64,000 nucleotides of DNA from Auriscalpium vulgare (lineage: Eukaryota; Basidiomycota; Agaricomycetes; Russulales; Auriscalpiaceae): assembly GCA_019915015.1 (NCBI GenBank), contig JAHBBC010000039.1:124001-188000 (forward strand). The letters run 5' to 3'. Positions within the stretch are counted from its first letter, which is position 1. Every line of letters begins with the position of its first letter. The position numbers were made by a program, and so were the translations under genes. Below are positions 43,256-55,381 of this stretch, in pieces. Below the pieces are notes generated by a model. That model saw only the letters and a list, made by a program, of their open reading frames with translations. It was not told the DNA's origin and did no database searches.

Positions 43256-46200
43256 AATTATGTACCTCCCACGGAGTCGACGCGCTTCCCGCTCAGGCTG
43301 CTCGTGCGTCCTGCGATGCCTTCACCATTCCCCGCCACGAGCCATACGTGGCTCGTCCTGTCGACCTTTCTTCCCGCCGCCTCCTCATGCCTCTGCGCGT
43401 TTGACGAAAAAGCTACATCAACTCGCAGAGTAGCCCGCAAGGTACGTGCCCATCGACTTGCGGTGCTTCCCTTTCTAACTAGCAACACTACACCGTAAAG
43501 ATCGATATCTTGGATACTACACGCACGCCCATCCTCCCAGTTTAGCCTTCTTCCACGCACCCGCCCACGCTGCTCACCCACCCAACCCATCTCCATGCGC
43601 GCGCCGTACCCCGTCTTCGCAACTCTACCCCGATCTCGCAGCCCTACCCCGCGACGCGGACGTATGGGGCTCCTCAAGACGCGCGTTCGCCTCGGCGGCA
43701 CCACGATCCCCACGCTAAGTCATACGCTGTTCTGAAACGCACGGCGAGGCACTGCCCGGGATCGCGCGGCGCCATAGAGCAACTGCAAGATCGGAAACTA
43801 GCCTGCATTTATGGGGCGAGGAGCACGGCGATGCAGCACGGTGAAGACGACGGCACGCGATGCAGGATCTCGGTGCATATGTGGTGGCACGGACGTCAAA
43901 TGCGGACAAGACGAGTTGCGTGGGCAAACGGAATGTTCAGCGGACGTGCACGACCGCCTAGAGTCAGCGTTGGGCCCAGGTGCGTTCGGATGGACGTTTC
44001 TTTTGTCCGACCGATGTTGATGCCAACCACCTGGCAGCCGGTCTTGAATACTGGGCGCTCGTGGGTGACGGACGGCGCATACAAAGTTCAAGTGGTTTTC
44101 GCAGGCAATGGCGGCAGACGCATGCCGGGCGTGTATGGATAGCATCATGCTCAAGGTGCGTTTTCTTGTTCCTCTACCGTACATCCTGATTGAACTTGCT
44201 CGTATCAGGGACGATGACGTATGAGCGTACGCCACATCTTGGTCGACGCCGGTGACGGATTCCGAGACTACGGGGGACACGGCTACGCTTGTGTCGGACG
44301 TTATCGAACAATGTCGATGAGCCCCCGTCCGTGTCTCGATGTTATGAGATCATGATACCTGCAGGAGCAGCGACGCGCGTATGTATATATGCTGCCGCAT
44401 TGGTGTCAATGTTTGGCGCGGTCAAAGCTAGCCTGACCGAGAAACCGAGAGAAGGCGAGCACATGCCGTCTGGCGCGTGATGCAAGGACTACAGGTATAA
44501 GCCAGGCATCCGGGAAATCGACAGGTTGAAGACGTCGATGCGCGTTGTGAGAAACCGGCGTGCGCAAGAGACTCACGGAGCTCACGAACGGGAAACGGGG
44601 ATGGCGTTGCGGTAGGGGCGTTGCAGTCACACGGACCTGCACGGAGGAGCTCGGCATGGCGGCCGCAGGTGACACGCATTGCGCATCGGGCCAGCGAGTG
44701 GGTGAACTGGGCCGCCAGACCAAACGTTTCATCGGCCAGTGACCGACGGAGGCTTTGCTCAGGCCGTATAAAGCTGCATGAAGAATTGGGGTGACAGTAC
44801 GTACCTTGATCTAAATGAGTGCGAAGGGAGGCTCACCGATACAGTCCCCAGGTGGGACCGCGGTAAGAAGGCGTGGCGCGGTATACTGAGCGAGCGATGG
44901 TCCAGGAGTCGGGGCGGCAGCAGTACTGGAACACAAACCGATATACAGCACAAGGCCCAGCAAGCTCAGCGTGCGGGACCGAGGAGAGTCGACGCGCCGG
45001 TGCGCCTGGCCGAGCTTGGACCGTAATCCTGGAAGCGGCGCCATCTTCCTGAGAGGCGGACCTGACAAGCGATCGGCGAGCAAAGCCAAAGCAGCGTCGG
45101 GCCGACCGCCGCCATACACCACAGCGCGCACCCTCCTGAGGCCGAGACCAAGACGGCCGAACCTCTGCGTGCGCCACAGCACCATCTGCGCGCGCCGTCG
45201 TCGCGGGCTGCGACGCCCGGCACGCAGAGCGAGGACAGCTACCGGCTGACCGTTGTGTATTGCGTGTTCTTCCGTTCCTTGCTCTAATTCAACGTCTTCG
45301 TATGTAGTATCTGTCGACGCACCGCCGCGCCCCACCCGCCAAATCCATGTCAACCCGCTGCTCGTGCGCCCTGCGCTGGCCCCATTGCTCCCCGCTTCGA
45401 GCCATACGCCGTGGGGTTGTTGTCGACCTCCGTGCGCTCGACGGCGCCCAACCCCATCCGCCAGGTATGTGCCTATCGACTTCCCGTGATGCTGTCTCTA
45501 ACAATTGCGCCTTTAGGATCGAAATCTTTCTGCTGAGGAGCTTGCATTGAACCGCCACAGTGATCAACTTCCGCGCCCTCGGGACCCCTCGCCCCTTGCC
45601 CTGCGCGCGCGGTACCCCAACACCGAAGCGGACATACGGGACGATTTTCCTGCTCCTCAAGAAGCGCGGTCGCGTCGGCAGTACCTCGATGACCACGCGA
45701 AGTCGCCCGGTCGTCGAATGCGCGCGCAGCCATGTCGCCAGCTGAAGCCAAACGCCCGGCGAGGTGCTTCCCGGGATCGCGCGGCGCCACCGAGCAGCGT
45801 CTCGCCGGTGGTACTTCGCGCGCGTGCCACAGACAGTATGGAGTGGCGATGGAGACGACGGCACGCGTCGCGATGGAGGACTTCGGTGCCTACGTGGTCG
45901 CGTCAGGACGGACAGGACGAATTGCCTACGTCCTTGCCCTGCGAGCGCTATACCCCGACCTCGCAACTTTACGCCGACGCGGACTCATGCGACGCCTTCC
46001 TGCCTCCCATGCCTGGCCTCCCCTTCATCCAGAACGCAAGCTCTCTGTGGGGCGGCTTCCATCCCGGATCGCGCGGCGCCACGAAGCGACTGCAACCTGG
46101 GGACTGTCGCGCGTGCGTGCACGGATATGATGGGGGAGAAGCATAGTATAGGCGATGCAGACGACGGCACAAACAGCATCGAAGCGCTTCGGTGCGCACC

Positions 46201-46340
46201 TAGTCGTCAAGCAGACAAGACGAATTGCCTGCGCAGGCAGACGGGATGTTCAGCGGATTTCAGCGCTTGACTCAAGTGCATCGGGATGGCCATTTCTTTT
46301 TAGCCGACCGATATTGATGTCAATCACTCCTTCCTGAACG
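43256..46340 (-). repeat. Dispersed repeats R3-R2-R1-R3, inverted
   Basis: R3 at 43260-43520, R2 at 43730-44200, R1 at 44290-44830 and R3-like at 45250-45540, all in minus orientation. The order is the mirror image of 32280-34010. The R1 copy carries an uninterrupted version of the Ngaro insertion site near 44690-44735. Further GC-rich degenerate sequence follows to 46340. Confidence 0.6.
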
Positions 46341-47535
46341 GGGCGCCCCGGTTCACAGACGACGGATACACGTTGTACATATGCCGTGTAACCGCCCAAT
46401 CTGAACGGAGAGAGTCGCAAGACGCGAGACGCGAGACAGACGGTGAGCTGGCAATCACGTTTTCATTTAGGGCCGGTTGACTGGACCCTTCACTCTACGC
46501 CTTCTCTGGGTGTGATGAGGAAGATATGGCACGAGGATACACGGCGCTGGACCAGGCAGGTTCGAGATAGACCACTGTCACCCTTTTGTGACGCGTCGCC
46601 GGCCCATCTGGAGATATCTGGAGGTACGTGGCCCAGCGACTTCCAGGGCCTCCTTCCAGTTTTTCACCGGAACTGGAGGTTGCTGGAGCCCTGGACGCCT
46701 GCCGACTGTTTTCCTGATGGATTGCCCTGTATTCGAACGAGCCCCGGACGCATGGCCGCGCAGCATCCGAAGCAGCGCCGCCCGCCGCACCGGTCAAACG
46801 GATGCATGAAGTCGGATAATCGGTGCAAGAAAGGCCGCAGGTGAAGCAGACGTGTAAGTAGTCCGACGCCTACCAATGAAAACCTCGGACGCCTTGACAA
46901 CGAGAGCGTTTGTGCACCGGTATTAGGTCTCTTCGCATCAGAGGGCCACCGCCTGCGTTTGGAGGGAACTTGATCAGCAACTCTCGGTGTCAAGCCAGGG
47001 CGCACCCGAGCAACAGACAGCCTTCCACCACCTTCTACAGCTGCGGACGTGGAAGCATATTCTCGGGATGCATCCTACACCACGGATTGTTGGCTGTGAG
47101 GCGGTTGCCTCCATCTGCCAGCCGTACGTTCGTCCGGGGTGCGGGGAGTTGTGCGGCGGCGGTGGATCCGTACAGCGAGGTTGGGGGCGGATCCTCGCCA
47201 TGCGAACGCGCCGCTGGTGCCCAGCTTGGACGAGGGCGGGATGCGCGATTGATTCGTCCTGGAAGGGAGAAGAGAGGAAGCAGCGAACGTCCAGAGCGGC
47301 CGGTCGATCTCTAAGTACTTCGCGTGCCACTTCTCTGGCTCTCACATGCCCATCCTCCAGCTTCTGCTGACATCAGCATTGTGCGGGCCCGATGCCCGAT
47401 GTCTCATGGCAGAGAGCACCGTCATTGCGGGGGATGGCCAAGGGCACAAAGTCGCTCTGGCCCGCGAGAGTCTCGTATAGGACAACGGACAAATAGTCTG
47501 TGTTAACAGGCCCAATGAGGAGCGCTGGGAAGAAT
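46341..47535. other. No recognised gene
   Basis: Open frames exist on both strands (for example 46443-46844 plus) but lack domains, paralogues or codon evidence. Nothing else of note apart from a CT-rich patch near 47330. Confidence 0.4.
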
Positions 47536-47883
47536 CAATTACAATTTTGAGTAAGTCAACGTTGGTTCAATGTCGGTAATTAGAGTAAAAGCACGACAAA
47601 ATGTGTCCAGGTTGCGTGTAGTTTTCCGCTCTAAACTATGGACTGAGTGACTATAGGCAAAGATATTCAAGGAGGAATAGAGTTTCAATAGAGAAGAAAG
47701 TGACGAAGGGCAGAAGTATGTGGCTGCTCCATCAATGCACGCGTCATAAACGCAAAGCTCAACGGATCCGAAGAGCACTAATCGTTTGAAAAGATTGTCC
47801 CAACCGTCGTTTGAATGTAGGCCCGAGTCTTCGAAAGCTGTGAGCTTCTGCGCCTTGATTTGGTTTGACTCACCATGATCTGA

Positions 47884-48710
47884 CTTGCTGGGAGTGGGCC
47901 GGTGCTAAGCACGGCAGGTACGATTCCGTTTCTAGCTTTGTGTGACTATTATTGTGTAGAATATGTAGGATATGTAGTTACTGTGCTCTTTGACCCTCCA
48001 ATCTCACAACAAACATGGACCCAACCATGCCCCAATCAATACCTGGCCGGCCTCACTCGCAAGCTCGTGCAGGCCGCCAGGTATTGAATTGGGACACTTA
48101 AGCCAAATATCCTGAGTGCAATTTTATGGGGGGAGTCTTGAGAATACAGATATTTGAGTTGGGCAGTACATTGGTAGTCAAGAGACATGGTGTCATTTAC
48201 GGATGCACACCATAGTAATTCTGAAAAAGATAGGAAAGAAATGTATACATAGTCTAGTGGTAAGTAGAGATGCTATGTTTCTCTTGTAGCTAAGGGAACT
48301 AGGGTTCAAATCCCACTAAGGACCCCTTGAAAAATATTAATATTTTCCGGCTATGTTAGCCGGAGTAGAGAGACATGACGTAGTTTTCCGGGTACACCAG
48401 CTACAAACTACGTCATGCTTCACGTCGACCGTGGGAACTTTTTACCAAAAATGGAATTCATAAAGCTTTTGCGTCTGATACTAGAACAACTGGAATTTTA
48501 CTCATATCTATTCTCCTTAGCTTACAAAATACAAAATACTGACTGAAACGAGAGTCTTTGAAAAGGTCATGAGGCAGAAAAACACGGGATTGGTGAAAAA
48601 TAGACCGTGGGAACAAAGACCTATATATGGGGGGGAAGATGAAAGTTGCATGGGGGTCCAAAAACCGCGACTGGTGCTTACATAAGAAACGATTCAAGGG
48701 AATCGTAATG
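47884..48710 (+). mobile_element. Short element S3, 827 bp
   Basis: Same ends as S1 and S2 (CTTGCTGGGAGTGGGCC and AATCGTAATG), flanked by GA on both sides. Internally it holds a tRNA-like region (48245-48325), then AATATTAATATTTTCCGGC, a CCGGC hairpin, a CATGACGTAGTTT...AAACTACGTCATG hairpin and the CGTGGGAAC...TTTACC block, in the same order as the minus-strand element at 13398-14560. No ORF. Confidence 0.75.
48245..48325 (+). repeat. tRNA-like region inside S3
   Basis: TAGTCTAGTGGTAAG (A-box-like, 48250-48264) and GGGTTCAAATCCC (B-box, 48302-48314). No proper acceptor stem, so it is a tRNA-derived pol III promoter, not a tRNA gene. Confidence 0.55.
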
Positions 48711-49131
48711 GAGCCGTGTTAGATAAACCAGCCCCACTGCAGATCACAACCTCGTTGAGGACGGCTGGGTTCTTCAAGTTGCTCAGATACCGCCATGCAT
48801 AGTCGATGTTAGCCCAGCAATGAATCTCCACACACCGCCATGGCGGAGAACCTAGCGACTCGTCGGCATGCGGTGTCCAGAGCTCGTACTGGCCCTCCAG
48901 AATGACAAGGATGTCTTTTGATTTGGGCTTCTGCCAGTCCTTCATAAGCCCCGACAGCAATTCGTCGTCTCCCGACTCGACAGGCGAGCAAGGGACACAC
49001 CGCACGGGCGTCCGCGCCCCGATGGAAGTTGTAGGCGGAGGCGCCACGACGGTATTCGTGCTTATGGGTGCGAAGGGAGCTGTCGGGGCGTTCAGACGGC
49101 AAGACAGAGTAATGGGAACAACCGGACGCAC

Positions 49132-50766
49132 TCAAGACGGGCACGGGGTCGGGCCAGGGAAGAGCGGATGGAGAGGATGGCGGAGGCGGAGGACGGGGTC
49201 ACGGAGGGAAGGGCGAGGGAGGATGGCGGCCGGGATGGTGTAGAGTGCGACGGTGGGGACATGGGGGGCCGATACGCTGCAGCGGAAGGGCGGGGGGGAG
49301 ATGCGAGTTGCAAATGATGCGAGCGGAGAGGTTCTGCGGATCTGAAGGCGAGTGCATCGTCTTTATATCCTACCGTGCGGCCCACAAAGTCGTCTGGGAC
49401 GTGGGCGGAGGCACTTTGCCACCACGTCGGGCCACAGCTGCGGAGCCCACGTACGCTGGCTCAACAGCCGTGCATCAGTTCTCACCGATCGTGACGTAAA
49501 CGCAGAACAACAGAATTTGTTAGTTAGACTGAAGTGTTTGAACAACGCACGGTAAAGGTCAATGTTGTGATACCTCGCAAGCCCCCTCGCAAAGCCGGCG
49601 TAGTCGTCCGCTGCCCGCTGGTAGTCTCGCATTGTGTATGACAGCGTCATTTGTTTTGAAAGCTATAGAGAGATGTATTGGGAAGGGTGAATATTTGTGA
49701 ATGGAGGCCGCGAGCGGGAGGCAGCCAGGAGCACTTTGTCAGTGATTTGCCGGCTACGAAACACAACGTACTGGACTTAAGTCAGCATGACAAGGCTGCA
49801 TCGTTATGTGTGCTATGGTTGCATTGGGGTTGGAAATGTTTGGAAAGTCGTCGTTGCCAGTGGATGGTGGTGGTGGTGGAATGCGACGTGGTGGGTCTCG
49901 GTCACGCATGCGAGCCGGGCCGGGTTTCCGGCCAGCCGCTGCCGCTCGTCTTCCCCTCAGCTTGCTACGACCTGCATTGTTGTTGCGTATCAATTGAACC
50001 TACCGAGTAGAGGAATCTATCCTGATGAGTTCTCGTACAGTTTTCTGGTCTGGGCGAAGCAAAGGCGCACTCACCACAATTGTCGGTGACGTGATGTGAT
50101 TTGTTTTGTATGATACATGCACGATCACCAGATGGAATGCGCGCCGCGTCTCTGGAAGGCATCATGACAATGTTTGAAATCTGGGGCGTAGGACAGAACG
50201 ATTGTCTTCTGTGCCAAGCTGTCAGCCACGGAGACTAGGGTCCAGGCAATTACACGTGAGGCTGCACCCGACCTCCGAGCCGTCTTACCGGTTCACCACG
50301 CAATACGCTGCCTCACCGGTGCTTCCATGTCATAGTCCTACATCGGAGCCCACTAGTCCCGCAGCCTAGCCTGCCGTGCAGCGAACTACTCCCAGGCACT
50401 CTCCTCGTCGTGCACGCGTGTGGTGTGTGGCGGCGGTCGGCCCGACGGCGGTCTGTCTGGCTTCGTGAGCGAGGCCAAACAGCGTGTGGTGCGCAGGACC
50501 GGGGCGCGTCGACAGCGCATGCTCGCCTCGAACCGCGGCAGGCATGCTGAGCTCGGTGGGCCTGTGCCTGTATCGGTGGGCCCAGCTTGACCGTCGTCGC
50601 GCGCACTCGGACTCGTCGCAGCGCTCGCTCCGCCCCCGCCTTCTGACCACGGTCCCGCACCTGGGGACTGTCCCGATGAGCTCCCAAGCTACGTACCAGC
50701 ACCTCGAGTCGTTGCAGTAGGGCCTCGACATTGCCTGCAGCGGTCGTTTGGTCTGGCGGACCACCC
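49132..50766. other. Upstream region of G2 and repeats R0/R1
   Basis: The block 49195-49300 matches the upstream region of G1. R0 is at 50455-50615 and the left half of an R1 copy at 50640-50766, where it is cut by the Ngaro element. No gene recognised; a short G-rich/T-rich run lies at 49860-49890. Confidence 0.5.
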
Positions 50767-51083
50767 GCTTTGTAGCTCGTAGCCCCACTGCTGGGGAGAA
50801 GAATGAGAGACGTCTCCCTGCCTGAGAGACGACGTGAGAAATCTAAGTCTTGGAAAACGTGCTAATGACGGTTTCCAAGTGTTGTGGTGGGAGGTTTCCG
50901 GGCCGCGGGGGAGGCACGTGCTGCGCACGTGAAGCGACGCGCTACGCGCGTCGTGCCAATCGCCCCCGCCTCGAGACTCGGACCTGCATGCGATCAGTCG
51001 CGCGTCCGAGCTCGCGGCACGAAAACCTCGAGCTGCAAGCACAGGGAGCCCCCCGAACCGGAAATGCGGAACGAGGAACCACC
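50767..51083 (-). repeat. Ngaro split direct repeat B2
   Basis: 317 bp, same as B1 at 51296-51612; begins (plus) GCTTTGTAGCTCGTAGCCCC and ends GAGGAACCACC. Contains inverted ACGTGCTGCGCACGT and GACGCGCTACGCGCGTC motifs. Confidence 0.9.
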
Positions 51084-51128
51084 GGTGCAAGCGCTAGGGG
51101 ATGGTGGGTGGGTCAAAAACTTCGCGCC

Positions 51129-51295
51129 CGAGCGCGCGACGAAGACGTAGGAGCGCGAGAAGCGTGGGAGTTTCCCAGCGCTCTCGCTGCCCTTCATGAC
51201 ACACGGGCGCCTCGCGGCGCCTACACGTTCGCCACTACGCTACGAAGCCTCCGTACAGGGCTCCGCCTCGCAAGCTCGGCTTGCCCTGTACACCA
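51129..51295 (-). repeat. Ngaro split direct repeat A2
   Basis: 167 bp, same as A1 at 56589-56755; plus strand starts CGAGCGCGCGACGAAGACG and ends CCCTGTACACCA. Directly abuts B1, and is separated from B2 by a 45-bp unique spacer (51084-51128). Confidence 0.9.
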
Positions 51296-51612
51296 GCTTT
51301 GTAGCTCGTAGCCCCACTGCTGGGGAGAAGAATGAGAGACGTCTCCCTGCCTGAGAGACGACGTGAGAAATCTAAGTCTTGGAAAACGTGCTAATGACGG
51401 TTTCCAAGTGTTGTGGTGGGAGGTTTCCGGGCCGCGGGGGAGGCACGTGCTGCGCACGTGAAGCGACGCGCTACGCGCGTCGTGCCAATCGCCCCCGCCT
51501 CGAGACTCGGACCTGCATGCGATCAGTCGCGCGTCCGAGCTCGCGGCACGAAAACCTCGAGCTGCAAGCACAGGGAGCCCCCCGAACCGGAAATGCGGAA
51601 CGAGGAACCACC
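51296..51612 (-). repeat. Ngaro split direct repeat B1
   Basis: Identical by eye to B2. Its inner end is 109 bp from the recombinase stop codon. Confidence 0.9.
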
Positions 51613-51721
51613 AAAGAGCGCAGCTCACAACCCGAGTTCTGCCAAAGAAACTCGACACCACAACCAGAGCAAGCTGTATCATTGGGATCAAATAATAGCG
51701 ATAAGTAACGAGAATTACAGA

Positions 51722-53177
51722 CTACTGGCGAGCGGGGTAACGGGATGCAAAGTCATTCATAGCAGCTATAGCACGTACGGAGTCATCAGAGCGAAAAGAC
51801 ATGGAAATAAACGAAGGTAAAATTGATTCAATCTCGCGCCAATATCCGAGGAACGCGTCCGAGCGCCAGCGACCTTGTGCGGCGACTATGTCGGGAGGCG
51901 TACCGCGCAGAAGAAGCTCAGTCGCACCGCCGATGCGGAAACTGTGACCGGTCCAGATCGCCGTGAGCCCTGCATCCGCCCACACCTCATTGATGCGCGC
52001 TAGGAACCAGGGCCGCGTCAATGGCCGCCATCCATCACCATCCAGGAAAGAGAACAACGGCGCGTCGTCGGGGATCCGCGCGCTCGCGCGGAGCTGGCGC
52101 TCGAGAGCTCGAAGAGGGGAGAGGGACGCGGCAATGTCGGTGACGGTGATGTCCGCGCCGGCGCGCTGCGTGGTCTTGGTCCAAGGGACGTGGAAAGTCG
52201 CGAAGGCGACCGCGCCCTCCGTCTTGCCAGGACGAACCTCCGCGCCGTTCGCGATGTGAAAAACAGGGTCGAAGGCGTTGATGCCGGGGATGACGAGCTC
52301 GCCCAGGCGACAGACGCACCAGAACGCGATGGACGCGACAGCCCAGACCGCCGCGTCCCGCGTGTTGCGCAGGTTCAGGCCGTCCGCCAAGGCCTGCATA
52401 TGGGCAAGGGTAACCGGAGGACGAGGAGGGCGAGTGGACGACGGCAACGCGAGCTTCGCGACGCCCTAAAAAAATTAAGCGATAAGAGACATGAATTAAG
52501 GAACTGAAAAAAAAAAACGGCGGTACCTTCACCGCGCGGGCGAGCATCGTGCCCCCGAGCCATGGCGCGCCGTTAAGCTCGTGCCACAGCCGCAGCCCGA
52601 ACATCCATTGGTTCACGGCGTGCGCGCCTACGACGGCAGCGGCACTGGACGCGAAAGCGGCCAGGAGGTCGTCCGCCGCCGGCATACGCGTGCCCTCATT
52701 CAGGGCCAGGGAGTCACAAAATTGAGTGAACCGGAGGAGGCCGGCGCCGTACGTCCCGCGTGTCGACTCGACGACAGATGAGACCATCACAAGCTGCCGA
52801 TGTTCAAAAACGCGGGGAGAAAGAAGGCGGCGCTGTGCGGCGGCCCAAACAATACCGAAAGGCGTCGTCCATTTGAGGAGACGGTCAGAAGCGAGGCAGG
52901 TCCGACGGAAAGGGGAAGGGGTATATTCATTACCGGCGGCCGGCCGCCGAGGCTTGCGGATTCGTCCGTTCGAGAGGCGTAGAGAGGCGAGTGCGGGACC
53001 GTCAGCCACGACGGCGGCGCCCGACCTCCTCCCGACAGACGCGTTCGCACCTGCGAACGCGAGCTCCAATGCAAAATCCCTAGGCATCAACGAGGTAAGG
53101 GGATAACGCGCCCGGCAGCGGGACGGCAGATGATAGACGCGTGAGCGAAGCATCAGGGACTCCACGCGAGACCCCAT
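51722..53177 (-). CDS. Ngaro tyrosine recombinase, one intron
   Basis: Two exons: 52527-53177 and 51722-52465, joined in phase 0 across a 61-bp intron (AAG|GTACCG ... TTTTTTAG|GGC). Total about 464 residues. The ATG at 53177 overlaps the RT ORF by 98 bp in another frame; a later in-frame ATG is at 53087. The N-terminal half has a SAM-like DNA-binding domain (STRGTYGAGLLRFTQFCD, NQWMFGLRLWHELNGAPW). The catalytic half shows the recombinase residues: Arg in CRLGELVIPG, His-x-x-Arg in GHSFRIGGATELLL, and the Tyr nucleophile in WRSDAFLGYWREI. It should cut and rejoin DNA to integrate the circular cDNA. All key residues are present. Confidence 0.85.
52466..52526 (-). other. Intron in the Ngaro recombinase gene
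   Basis: 61 bp, donor GTACCG, an 11-T run, then TTTTTTTAG acceptor (minus strand). Translation through it in either frame loses the recombinase reading frame, so splicing is required for a full protein. Confidence 0.7.
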
Positions 53178-55381
53178 CCGCTAGGTTCACTTCAGTAGCC
53201 ACGTATTCGAATTTGAAAACCACGTTGCGGGCGATAGCGAGAGCCTCTGACCGGCGGATGCACTCGTTGACAAGATAATTGCGGCTGCGGCCACGCGCGA
53301 ACGCACCAATAACGCCTTGATTGTCGCTACGGATCAGGAGAGTCGTGTCGCGGATGTCGTCCTCGAGCGTGAACGCCATGGCTATGGCCAGCTCGCCTGC
53401 AACGGCCTCGCCCCAGCCGATGTTGCGTCCGTGCCCGACATTCCACCCTGGCACCCAGCGCCACGCCGCGTACTCACGACCCTGCCAGACCACGCCGACA
53501 CCCCACGAGGTGGATGCGTCCACCCAAACTCCCAGGTCCATCATCGGGCGTCGCGGCGTCAGACCGCGGCGCGGACTTGGTGCACTTAGCAAGTTGGCCC
53601 ACCAACGTAGGTCGCGGAGTACAGAGCGCTCGGGGTAGCGTGGGTGAAGCGAAGCAGTCGGTAGGTGCGCGTCAAAGGCCGCTATGAACGCGTCCATGGA
53701 CGTGAGGTACGCGCGTCCCTGCGGGTATACGAAGGTCGCGTGTGAGAGACAACCATTGAGCTTGCGAGCATCTGCGAGCGGCGCGCGCTTGCTCGAATAC
53801 TGCCGAATAAAATCGTTAGCCCTGCGCAAATACTTTAGGCGCTTCTCCTCGGTAAGAGAGACCGTGCGATGGACAAGGTCCCATTCGAAACCGAGATACA
53901 CGCCAGTGAACGCGAACTCCTGGCCTTTCTCCGGGTGCCACGGGATGCCAAGGGGCGCGACGACGCGCATGATATCAGCGCGATCGTACGCGTATTCGTA
54001 CGAGGCGACGCCGTCAGCGCCCATCAATACGCGACACGGGAAACGGAATGGGAAGAAGTCATCAACCCACTTGGGCACGGGCGCGATACCCGCGCCCCTC
54101 CAGACGTCGACCGTGGCGTCTGCCACCTCGCCGTGGATACCACCAGCTGGACGGGCGCCGAATGGTGCATTGTGGTCTAGCAGAAAACGGTCTCTATGCG
54201 CAAACACGATAAGGTGTTTGTGCGCAGGCAAAATGGGAACCGTACGGTACGCGGCCTCTACGTCCAGGCTCGCGACCTGCGCACCGGGCGGCGCTGACGC
54301 CACCTGACAAAAGGTAAACAAGCCGTTGAGAACGGGGAGAACTGCGCGCGGCTGGCGTGACAACCCGTCTACGACCCCAAACAACACAACAGCCGCGCGC
54401 GAACAATGCGCGCAGCGAAACGGCCCGGTGCACGCGCACGAAGGGCAATACAAGGCCAGCTGGCCAGGAAAATGGGGCATGTGCCAGCTGGCGCCCAAAC
54501 GGTGCAGCCGAACAGTGGCGCGAAACGGGGACAGCCGAACTACGGCGCCCAAAGAGAAATGCACTCACAATATCGGCGACATTGGCCGCCGTGCCCCAGC
54601 GCGTGGGGAAGTCGTCGCTGTCCAGGAGGTCGTTGACCGAGAAACCGTCGGGGCCTTTGAATGACATGTTGCGCACAACGCGCCGCTTCGTGACGACACC
54701 CTGACTGTCGACTGAGAGGATGACGTGGACTGGGCACGCAGCGAAATTGCCGCCGCAGATCTGGCGCATTTCTTCTGCTGTGTACGGTCCGGACATGCGA
54801 TTGAGGGCTACCTCGGCGGTGATGTACGCGTCAATTGCATCGTCGTGCTCAGACGGACGGTACTTGGGGATGATGGAGCGGGGAAGAGAGGGGATGTCGA
54901 AACCGAGGGGGAAGCCATTGCGAATGCGCTGAGAAAGCTGTGGATATCGGCTGGTGAGTTCGTAATGCGAAAGGTAAGCGTCGAAGGCGTCGGCATTGTA
55001 CGGCGTGACAATACGATCAATAGCAGGGCCATCAAGAAGCGGCGGCGAAATGTCGGGTATCATGAGAAGAGAATCGGGAACAAGAAGCGTTGCGAGCCTA
55101 TCTGCCGTCGGGATCAAAGATCCGGCGTCAAGCAGAGCCACCGGAGGAACTGCCTGGAGAGCTGGTAGACGAGCTGCCGTGTGACAGAGCGTGGTGGTTC
55201 GACCCGCAGATGGAACAGGCATGCAGGAAGCGAGTAGGGTGTTCACCGCGGCATCCAGCGTCGCCCCGGAGGTTGTAGAACAAACAGAATTCGCGGCTGC
55301 CTTGCAGGCTGCGAAGGGAGCGTGCACCAGAACCCCAGCGGCATGTGAGCGGCTTGCCGACAACCGACGTGACGGCAACAC
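53080..55381 (-). CDS. Ngaro reverse transcriptase / RNase H, one intron
   Basis: Exons 54569-55381 and 53080-54303, joined in phase 0 across a 265-bp intron (ATT|GTGAGT ... TTTTGTCAG|GTG); about 678 residues. Exon 1 carries the RT N-terminus (NGFPLGFD, SVNDLLDSDDFP), exon 2 the palm (SLDVEAAYRTVPI with the first Asp, KWVDDFF with the Asp pair) and the RNase H (VDASTSWGVGV, GELAIAMAF, IRSDNQGVIGAF, NLADGVSRG). Trp precedes VDD where many RTs have Tyr. The ORF start overlaps the gag ORF by about 250 bp in a shifted frame; the ATG at 55381 or frameshifting from gag may be used. The frame also stays open into the intron down to 54194, which is a shadow. Confidence 0.85.
54304..54568 (-). other. 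Intron in the Ngaro RT gene
   Basis: Donor GTGAGT, acceptor TTTTGTCAG, 265 bp, pyrimidine-rich before the acceptor. Splicing joins NVADI to VASAPPGAQVASLDVEAAYR, restoring RT motif order; the intron lies between RT motifs in the fingers region. Confidence 0.7.

Larger units (their letters stand above)
47539..49131 (-). pseudogene. G2: paralogue of G1 interrupted by element S3
   Basis: The N-terminal part (48711-49131; ATG 49131) carries DDELLSGLMKDW and CVEIHCWANIDY; the C-terminal part (47539-47883) carries DGWDNLFKRL, FGSVELCVYDACIDGAATYF and ends in TYSKL. Together they align along the full length of G1 (27459-28202). S3 (47884-48710) separates them; removing it with one copy of the flanking GA/TC pair rejoins the sequence at the position corresponding to LNPIMV in G1. 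Beyond the junction about 17-18 extra bases relative to G1 disturb the frame, so G2 is probably dead unless a small intron is used there. Confidence 0.65.

Noticed and set aside
46443..46844. 133-codon plus-strand ORF as a gene
   Set aside because: No recognisable domain, no paralogue in the window, and overlapping ORFs of similar length on the other strand.
52035..52526. Continuation of the recombinase first exon frame past the intron
   Set aside because: The frame is open but encodes Arg/Pro/Ser-rich sequence; the recombinase motifs continue in the spliced frame.
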